Positions 18,496 to 26,245 of a stretch of 64,000 nt of DNA are shown here, in pieces (the stretch's first letter is position 1; every line of letters starts with the position of its first letter). Position numbers and translations under genes: made by a program. The notes beneath the pieces are model-generated. The model was not told where the DNA came from, searched no databases, and was given only the letters and a program-made list of their open reading frames with translations. The DNA is from Sphingomonas sp. KRR8 (GTDB lineage Bacteria > Pseudomonadota > Alphaproteobacteria > Sphingomonadales > Sphingomonadaceae). The stretch spans positions 2,538,001-2,602,000 of the forward strand of contig NZ_CP097462.1 in assembly GCF_023559245.1 (NCBI RefSeq). Direction: 5' to 3'.

Positions 18496-18903
18496 TTACG
18501 GGCGCCCGGCCTTGTCGAGCGCGATCACCAGTTCGTTGACCACCCTCGCACGAACCTCGGGTGAGAGGTTCGGGTCGTTGCGCACCCTTGCCATGGTGTC
18601 GCGCAGGGCCTGCTGCCACTGCGCCGGGCTCTCCGCCCGATTGGCGCATACGCGGATGCGGCTGACCTGGCGCTTTCCGCCGACGGTCCGATCGACCTCA
18701 CTGGAGAAAGTGCGGTTGGGGTCGCAATTCTGGCGCACGCCGGCGATCCTCGCGGCGTCGGCGCCCTCAAGCCGCTGCTCGGTGACCTTGCCGTCCGGTC
18801 CGACCTTGCGGACGACGACGACCTGCCGCTGCTCGGGCGCGGGCGGCGCGGGCGGCGCTGGCGGCGTTGCGGCCTGGGCGGCGGCGGCAAGCAGAAAGAT
18901 CAT
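18496..18903 (-). CDS. Small exported protein of unknown function
   Basis: A 135-residue protein with a short signal peptide (MIFLLAAAAQA), a Pro/Ala linker, then a domain with two Cys residues (RQNCDPNRTF and RIRVCANRA) that could form a disulfide. A helical C-terminus ends in VVNELVIALDKAGRP. I do not recognise the family. Codon usage matches the neighbouring genes, supporting that it is real. Confidence 0.7.
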   Translation of the reverse strand: MIFLLAAAAQAATPPAPPAPPAPEQRQVVVVRKVGPDGKVTEQRLEGADAARIAGVRQNCDPNRTFSSEVDRTVGGKRQVSRIRVCANRAESPAQWQQALRDTMARVRNDPNLSPEVRARVVNELVIALDKAGRP

Positions 18904-18970
18904 CGAAACGGCTCCTCTGGCATGGAACCAAGGAAGGTTGATGATGACCGATAAACCGCCGCTGAACAGG

Positions 18971-20248
18971 TCAGATGCGGACGGCGGAACCGCGCAATCC
19001 CGCGGAGGCCTCGTGCGCGGCCAGGCGGCGGCGGTTCTGCGCGGCCGGGATCACCTCGCCGAACAGCACGTCCATGCTGTGGCGCCAGGTGAATTCGCCC
19101 GCGACATAGTCGCGCGCGAGCCGTCCCATCGCGGTCCGGTCCGAACGCCAGACCTCCGCGATGTTGGCGGCCATCGCCGCCGGGTCTCCGACAGGGCCGA
19201 GCAGGCCCATACCTGGCCGAACGCGCTCCGGCATCGCGCCGCCGCTGACGCCAACGACCGGCAGGCCCGACGCCTGCGCCTCGATCACCGAAACGCCGAA
19301 CGTCTCGTTCGGCATGGCCGATACGTAGATGTCGCTGGAGGCGAGCCAGCGGGCCAGCTCCGCCCGATCGGTGACGAAGCCCGGGGTGACGATGCGCGGA
19401 TCGTTGAGACGCGCGATCTGCTCGAGCATGGGTCCCTGTCCAAGCAGGACCAGCCGGGCGTCGAGTTCGGGGGGCAGCTGGCGGAACGCCTCGACCACGA
19501 CGTCGGGTCGCTTCTCCACGTCCATCCGGCCGACATAGATCAGCAGCGGCTGGTCATCACCTATCCCGAGCCGCTTCCGCAGGGCCGGGTCGCGCCGGCT
19601 TGAGCCGAAATCGCCAAGCTCCACGCCGAGCGGAAGGATGTGAACAGGGTCGACGCCGAGTGACCGCAAGCGCGCGCCGCCGCCGGCATCGGACAAGGCG
19701 TAGACCGCATCGAACTGGCGATAGAGCTTGCCACAATAGGAATAGCACAGCCTGCCCGCGGCCTCGCCCAGCCGCGTGCCCACGGCCTTGGAGATGGGAC
19801 GCCTCGCGTAGACCGTCGGGAAGTCCGTCATGTAGCCGGCAACCAGCGCGGTCTCGGGAAAGCGGCGGCGATGGCCGAGCGCGACCCACGGCAGATTATA
19901 GGCGTCCTGGCATTCGATGACGTCCGGGCGGAAGCGCTCCAGCGCCTCGCGCACCGCGCCATTGCGGAGCAGCAGGCGGTAATTGGGGCTGAAGGGGACG
20001 TGCGGCGACTTGATCCAGGCCGTGATGGCGCGTCCACCGTCGCTTTCCTCCACCCAGTCGCGGTCGGCGGGGAGGACCATCAGGTGGCGGTGTGGGGTCT
20101 CGGCAAGGATGTGGGCGCGCTTGGCCCGAAGATAGGTGCCAACGCCGCCGCCGACCGCGGACCAGCTCTGGGTCAGGTCGCAAATCAGGCGTGGAGGTGA
20201 GGCTGCGGCCGGGCTCACGCGGGGCAAATCCGTCGGAAAGTTTGACAC
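18971..20248 (-). CDS. Glycosyltransferase family 4 (GT-B) protein
   Basis: A 425-residue GT-B glycosyltransferase. The N-terminal half has the GGGVGTYLRAKR acceptor-side motif. The C-terminal half has LIYVGRMDVEKRPDVVVEAF, GQGPMLEQI, and the NETFGVSVIEAQASGLPVVG donor-binding motif with the conserved Glu pair spacing. It probably transfers a sugar from a nucleotide sugar to a lipid or polysaccharide intermediate in the cytoplasm. It stands alone, so the product is unknown. Confidence 0.9.
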   Translation of the reverse strand: MSNFPTDLPRVSPAAASPPRLICDLTQSWSAVGGGVGTYLRAKRAHILAETPHRHLMVLPADRDWVEESDGGRAITAWIKSPHVPFSPNYRLLLRNGAVREALERFRPDVIECQDAYNLPWVALGHRRRFPETALVAGYMTDFPTVYARRPISKAVGTRLGEAAGRLCYSYCGKLYRQFDAVYALSDAGGGARLRSLGVDPVHILPLGVELGDFGSSRRDPALRKRLGIGDDQPLLIYVGRMDVEKRPDVVVEAFRQLPPELDARLVLLGQGPMLEQIARLNDPRIVTPGFVTDRAELARWLASSDIYVSAMPNETFGVSVIEAQASGLPVVGVSGGAMPERVRPGMGLLGPVGDPAAMAANIAEVWRSDRTAMGRLARDYVAGEFTWRHSMDVLFGEVIPAAQNRRRLAAHEASAGLRGSAVRI

Positions 20249-20311
20249 TCAGGAGATTGGCCGTGCTGCGACCGCATGAAGAAATCCCTATTTTCCGCTA
20301 ATCACGCGCAT

Positions 20312-20328
20312 TTGGCACACAGCCTGCA
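20312..20328 (+). promoter_or_regulatory. Candidate sigma-54 promoter
   Basis: TTGGCACACAGCCTGCA has GG at 20314-20315 and GC at 20326-20327, exactly the 12-base periodicity required for the -24/-12 elements of RpoN promoters, and TGGCAC matches the consensus perfectly. No plus-strand protein gene follows; the predicted start near 20339 lies just before a strong hairpin. Confidence 0.55.
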
Positions 20329-20338
20329 ACACTGAAGC

Positions 20339-20416
20339 TGTCCACATTGGTTCCACGCCAATCGGAAGGGACGGCACTCCGGTTTCTCTGGTCCCGGGTT
20401 GCCGTCCCTTCTTCGT
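20339..20416 (+). ncRNA. Candidate small RNA behind the sigma-54-type promoter
   Basis: From the predicted start site the sequence can form a small hairpin (ATTGG / CCAAT around 20346-20363) and then a perfect 11-bp stem AAGGGACGGCA / TGCCGTCCCTT (20366-20376 with 20400-20410), with further pairing inside the 23-base loop. The second stem is followed by a pyrimidine-rich CTTCGTTC, a weak terminator tail. It may instead be the shared terminator of grxD on the other strand. Expression is not proven. Confidence 0.4.
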
Positions 20417-20438
20417 TCAGAACGCTCGCACAACGCGG

Positions 20439-20756
20439 TTAAGCGGCGGGAGTGCCGACCAGCTGTTGCAGCTCGCCACTCTCGTACATCTCCATCATGA
20501 TGTCCGAGCCGCCCACGAACTCACCGTTGACGTAGAGCTGCGGAATGGTCGGCCAGTCGGAATAGGCCTTGATCCCCTGGCGGATCTCCGCGTCCTGCAG
20601 CACGTCCACCGTCTGATAATCGGCGCCAAGCCGGTCGAGGATCGCGACCGCGCGGCTGGAGAAGCCGCACTGCGGAAAGAATTGGGTGCCCTTCATGAAC
20701 AGGACGACGGGGCTGGCCTTCACCAGTTCGTCGATTCGGGCGGAAGCGTCGGTCAT
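20439..20756 (-). CDS. grxD: Monothiol glutaredoxin (Grx4 family)
   Basis: A 105-residue monothiol glutaredoxin. The single-Cys active site reads CGFSSRA after [10 protein letters not shown], followed by [19 protein letters not shown], the glutathione-binding cis-Pro and GG motifs. The family carries 2Fe-2S clusters bound with glutathione and passes them to acceptor proteins, usually together with BolA, whose gene lies 5 bp upstream. Confidence 0.95.
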   Translation of the reverse strand: MTDASARIDELVKASPVVLFMKGTQFFPQCGFSSRAVAILDRLGADYQTVDVLQDAEIRQGIKAYSDWPTIPQLYVNGEFVGGSDIMMEMYESGELQQLVGTPAA

Positions 20757-20761
20757 TGATG

Positions 20762-21001
20762 TTACTCCGTTGCAGGCGCCGCAGTTTCGAGCTGCAGCGC
20801 GTGAAGCTCTTCCCCCATTCGTCCCCCCAACGCGCGATAGACCAGCTGGTGCTGGCGGACGCGCGGCATTCCGGCAAAGGCGGCGCTGACGACCCGCGCC
20901 GCATAATGATCGCCATCGCCGGCCAGGTCACGGATGGTGACCTCCGCGTCCGGCAGGGCAGCGCGGATCAGGTCGGCGATGTCATCGGCGGCCATCGGCA
21001 T
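20762..21001 (-). CDS. BolA family protein
   Basis: A 79-residue BolA-type protein with the class-II KH-like fold pattern: [19 protein letters not shown] followed by [18 protein letters not shown], where His in GDHY and RVRQHQ match conserved cluster-ligand and nucleic-acid-face residues. It forms iron-sulfur-bridged heterodimers with monothiol glutaredoxins; the adjacent grxD supports this. ATGs at 21001 and 20995 are both possible starts. Confidence 0.93.
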   Translation of the reverse strand: MPMAADDIADLIRAALPDAEVTIRDLAGDGDHYAARVVSAAFAGMPRVRQHQLVYRALGGRMGEELHALQLETAAPATE

Positions 21002-21007
21002 GGGGGA

Positions 21008-21331
21008 TCAGCTCCCCGCCATCAGCTGGCGGCGGGCCTCGTCGGCCTTGTGCCCGAGCTGCTCACGGATGGTCGCCTCGTCGGTGTCGACGCCGGCGCT
21101 GGTGAGGTCGCCAAGAACCTTGCGAATGACGTCCTCGTCGCCCGCTTCCTCGAAATCGGCGCGCACCACGTCCTTGGCGTAGGCGTCCGCCTCGACGTCG
21201 GACAGACCCATCAGCCCCGCCGCCCAGGTTCCGAGCAGCCGGTTGCGGCGCGCAAGCATGCGGAACTTCATGTCCTCGTCATGGGCGAACTTGGCTTCGA
21301 AGGCTTTTTCGCGGTCGTCGAAGGTGGTCAT
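21008..21331 (-). CDS. DUF1476 protein (F1FO-ATPase zeta-subunit inhibitor type)
   Basis: A 107-residue helical protein with MTTFDDREKAFEAKFAHDED at the start, as in the alphaproteobacterial zeta subunit, a small inhibitor of ATP hydrolysis by the F1 motor that inserts its N-terminal helix. The remaining four-helix part (ARRNRLLGTWAAGLMGLS and so on) fits as well. The start ATG at 21331 was chosen over the track-long frame because the family begins here. It is followed 6 bp later by bolA. Confidence 0.92.
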   Translation of the reverse strand: MTTFDDREKAFEAKFAHDEDMKFRMLARRNRLLGTWAAGLMGLSDVEADAYAKDVVRADFEEAGDEDVIRKVLGDLTSAGVDTDEATIREQLGHKADEARRQLMAGS

Positions 21332-21400
21332 CGTGGCGTCCCCTGTTCTCGTTTGGCTGGCGAGATAGGCGGGGAGGGGCCGCAACTCAACCAAGCGGGG

Positions 21401-22396
21401 TCAGAGTTCGACCACCAGCTTGCCGATCACCTGCCGCGCCGCCATCGCGGCGATGGCCTCACCGGCCCTCTCCAGCGGGTAGGTGGCGCTGACCCTGGGC
21501 GCGATCTTGCCGGCATCCCACAGTGCGAACAGTTCCGCGACATGCGCCTGGTTCGCGGCCGGGTCGCGCATGGCGAACGCACCCCAGAAGACGCCGCACA
21601 CATCGCAGCTCTTGAGCAGGGTGAGGTTGAGCGGAAGCTTTGGAATGCCGGCCGGGAAGCCGACCACCAGGTAGCGTCCCTCCCAGGCGATGCTGCGCAG
21701 TGCGGGTTCGGCATAATCGCCGCCGACCGGATCATAGATGACGTCCGCCCCGGCCGGTCCGACCGCCGCCTTGAACTGCTCGGCCAAGGCCTTCTGGCCA
21801 TCGCGATCGAACGGCCCGCGCGGGTAGACGATGGCGGCGTCGGCGCCGGCGTCGCGGGCGGCCCGCGCCTTGTCCTCGCTGGACACCGCGGCGATCACCC
21901 GCGCGCCGCGGGCCTTGCCGAGTTCCACCGCGGCCAGCCCGACACCGCCCGCCGCGCCCAATACCAGCAGCGTCTGACCCGCCTGGAGATGGCCGCGGTC
22001 CCACAGCGCGTGAATGCTGGTGGCATAGGTCAGCAGCAGCGCCGCTCCATCGGTGAAGCTGCGTCCCTCCGGCAGTCGGAAGGCGCTTCGGGCCGGAATG
22101 ACGATCTCCTCCGCCAATCCGCCGAAGCCGGGCACGGCGATCAGCCGATCACCGACCTGCCAGTCGCTGACGCCTTTGCCGACGCCGATCACCTCGCCCG
22201 CGATCTCGCCGCCCGGCGCGAACGGGCGCGGGGGTTTCAGCTGATACTTGTCCTCGATGATCAGCACGTCGGGATAGTTGATGGCGGCCGCGCGCACGCG
22301 GACCAGCAGTTCGCCTTCACCCGGCGTCGGGGAGGGGAGGTCGGTGATCGCCAGCGTCTCTGGTCCGCCCGGGGCCGTGCTCAACAGTGCGCGCAT
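21401..22396 (-). CDS. NADPH:quinone oxidoreductase family (zinc-independent MDR)
   Basis: A 331-residue medium-chain reductase. It has the GroES-like N-terminal domain (LVRVRAAAINYPDVL), the dinucleotide-binding motif LGAAGGVGLAAVELGKA, and VIYDPVGGDYAEPALRSIAWEGRYLVVGF typical of quinone reductases and acryloyl-type enoyl reductases. The zinc-binding Cys cluster is absent. The substrate is probably a quinone or enone. Confidence 0.9.
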   Translation of the reverse strand: MRALLSTAPGGPETLAITDLPSPTPGEGELLVRVRAAAINYPDVLIIEDKYQLKPPRPFAPGGEIAGEVIGVGKGVSDWQVGDRLIAVPGFGGLAEEIVIPARSAFRLPEGRSFTDGAALLLTYATSIHALWDRGHLQAGQTLLVLGAAGGVGLAAVELGKARGARVIAAVSSEDKARAARDAGADAAIVYPRGPFDRDGQKALAEQFKAAVGPAGADVIYDPVGGDYAEPALRSIAWEGRYLVVGFPAGIPKLPLNLTLLKSCDVCGVFWGAFAMRDPAANQAHVAELFALWDAGKIAPRVSATYPLERAGEAIAAMAARQVIGKLVVEL

Positions 22397-22415
22397 GACT
22401 TCCTTCTCCGTCCGC

Positions 22416-23099
22416 TTAGGCCTTGGCCCGATAGTCCGCCGTCACCACGCCCGCTTCGGCCAGCTCGGCTTCATGCCCTTCCTCGCGGTAGGTCTCGGCC
22501 AATGCCGCCGTTTCCCAAGCCTGCATGGCCGGTTCGGCCAGCATCCGCTCGACCCACGCCTGCCCAAGCGGGCCCACCTCCAGCCCATAGGTCCGAATGC
22601 GAAAGACCACGGGGGCGAAGAACGCGTCGGCCGCGGTGAAATGCGCCCCGGCCAGGTAAGGACCGCCGAAACGCTCAAGCCCTTCCTCGAAGATCTCGCG
22701 GATGCGCTCGACGTCGCGCTCAAGGGCCGGGCTGGCGGGGCGCGGCCGCACCCGAACTCCGACATTCATGCTGCAATCATTGCGCAGCGCCGGGAAGCCG
22801 CTGTGCATCTCGCAGGTGACGCATTGCGCCCACACCCGCGCCGACAGCTCCCGTGGCCAGACCGCTTCGTGCCGATCGGCCAGGTAGAGAATAATGGCCA
22901 GGCTGCCCCACACGGTCTGTGTGCCGTCGACCAGGCAGGGCACCGTCCCGCTGGGTGAGAAGCGCCGGAACGCCGCGCGGTTGTCGAGGCCGGCGAACTG
23001 CACCAGCTCTTCCTCGAACGGGATGCCGAGCGCTGTCATCAGCACCCACGGGCGCAGCGACCAGCTGGAATAATTCTTGTTGGCGATGATCAGCTTCAT
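22416..23099 (-). CDS. Glutathione S-transferase family protein
   Basis: A 227-residue GST with the thioredoxin-like N-terminus NKNYSSWSLRPWVLM (Ser-rich active-site loop), GTVPCLVDG cis-Pro motif, and WGSLAIILYLADRH glutathione-contacting segment, followed by an all-helical domain. It probably conjugates or reduces small electrophiles in the cytoplasm. It sits between the quinone reductase and the CoA-transferase genes on the same strand. Confidence 0.9.
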   Translation of the reverse strand: MKLIIANKNYSSWSLRPWVLMTALGIPFEEELVQFAGLDNRAAFRRFSPSGTVPCLVDGTQTVWGSLAIILYLADRHEAVWPRELSARVWAQCVTCEMHSGFPALRNDCSMNVGVRVRPRPASPALERDVERIREIFEEGLERFGGPYLAGAHFTAADAFFAPVVFRIRTYGLEVGPLGQAWVERMLAEPAMQAWETAALAETYREEGHEAELAEAGVVTADYRAKA

Positions 23100-23106
23100 C
23101 GCGCCG

Positions 23107-23745
23107 TCAGCCTTCGAATGTCGCCGTGGTCTTCTGCCGCACTTCGTCGGCCGAAACGCCGGGTGCGGTCTCGATCAGCCGGAACGGGCTCTGGTGGTCG
23201 GCGCGCTGGAACACGGCAAGGTCGGTGATGATCATGTCGACCACATTCCTGCCCGTCAGAGGCAGGGTGCAGGCCGGAATGAACTTGGGGCTGCCGTCCT
23301 TGGCATTGTGCTCCATGACGACGATGATCTTCTTGACGCCGGCCACCAGGTCCATGGCGCCGCCCATGCCCTTGATCATCTTGCCCGGGACCATCCAGTT
23401 GGCAAGGTCGCCGCCTTCGCTCACTTCCATGCCGCCCAGCACGGCGAGGTCGATGTGCCCGCCGCGGATCATGGCGAAGCTGTCCGCACTCGAAAAGTAG
23501 CTCGTCTTGTCGAGCTCGGAGACGGTCTGCTTGCCGGCGTTGATGAGGTCGGGATCGACCTCGTCCTCATAGGGGAACGGCCCGATGCCCAGCATCCCGT
23601 TCTCGGACTGAAGCGTCACCTCCATACCCGCCGGAACGTGGTTCGCGACCAGGGTCGGAATGCCGATGCCGAGGTTCACGTAGAAGCCGTCCTGAAGCTC
23701 CTTCGCGGCACGTGCCGCCATCTCGTCGCGGGTCCAGCCCATCAT
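23107..23745 (-). CDS. scoB: 3-oxoacid CoA-transferase, subunit B
   Basis: A 212-residue beta subunit. [13 protein letters not shown] and [14 protein letters not shown] are diagnostic; the Glu of SENG is the catalytic residue that forms the glutamyl-CoA thioester. With subunit A it moves CoA from succinyl-CoA to acetoacetate or a related 3-oxoacid. Its start ATG overlaps the stop of scoA by 4 bases, so the subunits are coupled. Confidence 0.93.
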   Translation of the reverse strand: MMGWTRDEMAARAAKELQDGFYVNLGIGIPTLVANHVPAGMEVTLQSENGMLGIGPFPYEDEVDPDLINAGKQTVSELDKTSYFSSADSFAMIRGGHIDLAVLGGMEVSEGGDLANWMVPGKMIKGMGGAMDLVAGVKKIIVVMEHNAKDGSPKFIPACTLPLTGRNVVDMIITDLAVFQRADHQSPFRLIETAPGVSADEVRQKTTATFEG

Positions 23746-24452
23746 GCAGTCTCCCGCTGCCGCACGGTGCGGAACTCGATCTTCTTGTCGTAGGGGGCGC
23801 CGAGGATCAGGCGGTTCACGTAGATGCTCGGCAGGTGGATACCGTCGGGGTCGAGGCTGCCCACCGGCACGATCTCCTCGACTTCCGCGACGCAGACCTT
23901 GCCGCAGGTGGCGGCCGGCGCGTTGAAGTTGCGGGCGGTCTTGCGGAAGACGAGGTTACCGGCCTCGTCGGCCTTCCAGCCCTTGATGATCGCCAGGTCA
24001 GCGCGAATGCCCCGCTCGAGGATATATTCCTCCCCGTCGAAGTTCTTCACTTCCTTGCCCTCGGCCACCTGGGTGCCGACGCCCGTCCTGGTGTAGAAGC
24101 CCGGAATGCCCGCGCCGCCGGCGCGCATCCGCTCGGCCAAGGTGCCCTGGGGGCAGAACTCCACCTCCAGCTCCCCGGCCAGAAACTGCCGCTCGAACTC
24201 CTTGTTCTCGCCGACGTAGGACGAGATCATCTTCCTGACCTGCCGCGTGCGGAGCAGCTTGCCGAGCCCCTCATTGTCGATGCCGGCATTGTTGGAGGCG
24301 ATGGTCAGGTCCTCGACCTTGGCTTCGACCAGCGCATCGATCAGCCTCTCCGGGATGCCGCAGAGGCCGAAACCGCCCGCCGCGATGGTCATGCCGTCGA
24401 ACAGCAGCCCGTGCAGGGCGGCGCCGGCGTCGGGATAGATCTTGTTGGCCAT
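23742..24452 (-). CDS. scoA: 3-oxoacid CoA-transferase, subunit A
   Basis: A 236-residue alpha subunit with [19 protein letters not shown] (CoA-binding glycine loop), [14 protein letters not shown], and [23 protein letters not shown], all typical of SCOT alpha subunits. Together with the downstream overlapping beta subunit it forms a ketone-body or 3-oxoadipate CoA transferase; the sequence does not separate these two. Confidence 0.93.
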   Translation of the reverse strand: MANKIYPDAGAALHGLLFDGMTIAAGGFGLCGIPERLIDALVEAKVEDLTIASNNAGIDNEGLGKLLRTRQVRKMISSYVGENKEFERQFLAGELEVEFCPQGTLAERMRAGGAGIPGFYTRTGVGTQVAEGKEVKNFDGEEYILERGIRADLAIIKGWKADEAGNLVFRKTARNFNAPAATCGKVCVAEVEEIVPVGSLDPDGIHLPSIYVNRLILGAPYDKKIEFRTVRQRETA

Positions 24453-24514
24453 TCAGCCCTCCTCGTCGGGCGCTCGCCTAAGCGAAGTTGAAAGTTGGTT
24501 CAACTTCGCCCCGC

Positions 24515-25150
24515 TCAGTCGAACTCGGCCGGCTTGAGGCCTTCCTGTTCAAGAGCGCGGGCCACCGCCGGCCGCTCGATCACCCGGCCGACCAGCGATG
24601 ACCAGCGGGGATAGACGCTCATGTCGAACTTGGCCCGGACCGCCCAGCGGTAGAAGACCGCGGCATAGCTGTCGGCAGCGGTGAACGCGTCACCCGCAAG
24701 CCAGCCGGCCCCGCACAGGTCGTCGAGCTCGTTGAAGTGGCTGGTCAGCGCGGCGCGTCCGCCTTCCTGGATGGCGGCATGGATCTCATCGTCGGGGCTG
24801 AAGCGGCCGGGCCGGAACAGCTGGGCGAAGGAGATATGAACCGTGCTGGCGAACCAGCCGAGCAGCTGGTTCACCCGCGCACGCTCCAGCGGGTCTCCGA
24901 CCGGCACCGAACCTTCGGCTCCGTAAGTGTCGCCGATCCAGTTGAGGATGGCGATATTTTCGGTGATTGTGCCCTGGCCCGTCACCAGTGCCGGCACCCG
25001 CGCGTGCGGATTGACGCGAAGGAACTCCTCGCCGTGCTGGTCGCCCTGGGCGAGGTTCAGGCGCGCGCCTTCATACTCGGCCCCGGCTTCCTCGAGCGCG
25101 ATGTGGCTGACCAGCGAGCAGGCGCCGGGGGAATAATAGAAAGTGAGCAT
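24515..25150 (-). CDS. Glutathione S-transferase (beta-class-like)
   Basis: About 211 residues starting at the ATG at 25150. MLTFYYSPGACSLVSHIALEE is the usual N-terminus of beta-class bacterial GSTs with the Cys/Ser active-site pair; NPHARVPAL holds the cis-Pro and ITENIAILNWI follows. The frame is open upstream, but those residues come from a repeat sequence and the family starts at MLTFYY. Confidence 0.9.
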   Translation of the reverse strand: MLTFYYSPGACSLVSHIALEEAGAEYEGARLNLAQGDQHGEEFLRVNPHARVPALVTGQGTITENIAILNWIGDTYGAEGSVPVGDPLERARVNQLLGWFASTVHISFAQLFRPGRFSPDDEIHAAIQEGGRAALTSHFNELDDLCGAGWLAGDAFTAADSYAAVFYRWAVRAKFDMSVYPRWSSLVGRVIERPAVARALEQEGLKPAEFD

Positions 25151-25159
25151 CGGTGCGCT

Positions 25160-25250
25160 CCTATCGTGGTCACGGCGAGGAGCCGCAGCGCCGAAGCAGT
25201 CCAGTTCGCTACCAATGGAAACTGGACGGCTTCGCACCGCTCGCGATGAC
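25160..25250. repeat. Degenerate palindromic intergenic repeat
   Basis: Two inverted arms face each other: one with CGGCGAGGAGCCG and GAAGCAGTCCAGTT, the other with AACTGGACGGCTTCG and CCGCTCGCGATGAC. From memory this resembles a dispersed palindrome common between genes in sphingomonad and erythrobacter genomes that reads CATTGCGAG and GAAGCAATCCAG. This copy has several mismatches. It lies between the GST and SCP2 genes. Confidence 0.65.
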
Positions 25251-25263
25251 GTTGGTGAGCGGC

Positions 25264-25563
25264 TTAGCCGCGCAGCTTGGAGACGACGCCCTGCAGCTGC
25301 ATGGCGTTGGACATGTCGCCCTCGACCTTGAGCTTGCCGGTCATGAAGGCGGTCATGCCGTCGAGCTGACCGGCGGCCATCGCCTGCCAGTCGGCCCAGC
25401 TGACCTTGATGGTGGTGTCCGCCTGGCCGTCGTCCTCGCTGACGCTGTTCGCGGTTCCGTCCAGCATGATCTTGCCTTCATCACCGAAGTCCAGCTTGAC
25501 CTTCTTGCCCGGGAGATAGGCGTTGGACTCCTGCATCTTCTGCACCAGTTCCTGCTTGGTCAT
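25264..25563 (-). CDS. SCP2 sterol-binding-domain protein
   Basis: A 99-residue single-domain SCP2-fold protein. KVKLDFGDEGKIMLDGT, TIKVSWADWQAMAAGQLDGMTAFMTGKLKVEGDM follow the SCP2 consensus, a hydrophobic-cavity lipid carrier. The start at the ATG at 25563 removes four unlikely extra residues. The ligand is unknown; such stand-alone domains are common in alphaproteobacteria. Confidence 0.92.
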   Translation of the reverse strand: MTKQELVQKMQESNAYLPGKKVKLDFGDEGKIMLDGTANSVSEDDGQADTTIKVSWADWQAMAAGQLDGMTAFMTGKLKVEGDMSNAMQLQGVVSKLRG

Positions 25564-25661
25564 GACGTTCTCCAATTGGCAGATATTGGCTCGGCGGTAG
25601 CTTGGTGGCCGGGGTGCGGCAAGGGGGTGCCAGGTCCGCTGGTCATGCGTTAAGAAGCGTC

Positions 25662-26243
25662 ATGGTGAAGAGTGGAAGTGACGCGAGGATCGATAATCGG
25701 CGGGGTATCCTGACGCTGATCACGGGCTGGCTGGTGATCGCCGTGGCGGCCGTGACGTTCGTCCTTCCACTCGGTGATCCGCGCCATGCGGGCAGGATGA
25801 TCGGGCTGTTGCTGCTTGCCGCCGGAGTCATGGAGACGGTGGCCGGAAGCCAGCGCGAGGCGGCCCGCTTGCCGTCCGTGACCGCTGGCGCGCTGACGGT
25901 CGGTGCCGGCGTCATGTTCCTTACCGGTGAGTGGCGCGGGCTACTGCCGGCGGTGAATATCATCATCATCTGGCTGGCGCTGCGCAGCCTGCTGCTGCTG
26001 GTCGCAACCTGGCGCGCGGGCACCTCGTCCATCCGCAAGTGGACGGCGATCGCCGCCGCCACCGACTTCCTGCTGGCCGCGCTGCTCGTGGTCGGCGTGT
26101 CGATCGCGAGCCTCGTCTACAATCTGTTCGGCCCGACACAGCAACTGGTCGCCAGTTTCTCGTGGGTGCTGGCGCTCAGCTTCCTCGCCACCGGGACGAT
26201 GCTGCTCGAGGTCGCCAACTGCGAGCGCGAGGGCGCGGCCTGA
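25662..26243 (+). CDS. HdeD-like (DUF308) membrane protein
   Basis: A 193-residue protein with about six hydrophobic helices in pairs (GWLVIAVAAVTFVLPLGD, IGLLLLAAGVMETVAG, LTVGAGVMFLTGEWRGLLP and others), the pattern of HdeD/DUF308 inner-membrane proteins. The start at 25662 gives a short charged N-terminus before the first helix; an upstream in-frame ATG at 25602 is less likely. Convergent with the sensor-kinase gene, with 2 bp between stop codons. Confidence 0.8.
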   Translation: MVKSGSDARIDNRRGILTLITGWLVIAVAAVTFVLPLGDPRHAGRMIGLLLLAAGVMETVAGSQREAARLPSVTAGALTVGAGVMFLTGEWRGLLPAVNIIIIWLALRSLLLLVATWRAGTSSIRKWTAIAAATDFLLAALLVVGVSIASLVYNLFGPTQQLVASFSWVLALSFLATGTMLLEVANCEREGAA

Positions 26244-26245
26244 CC

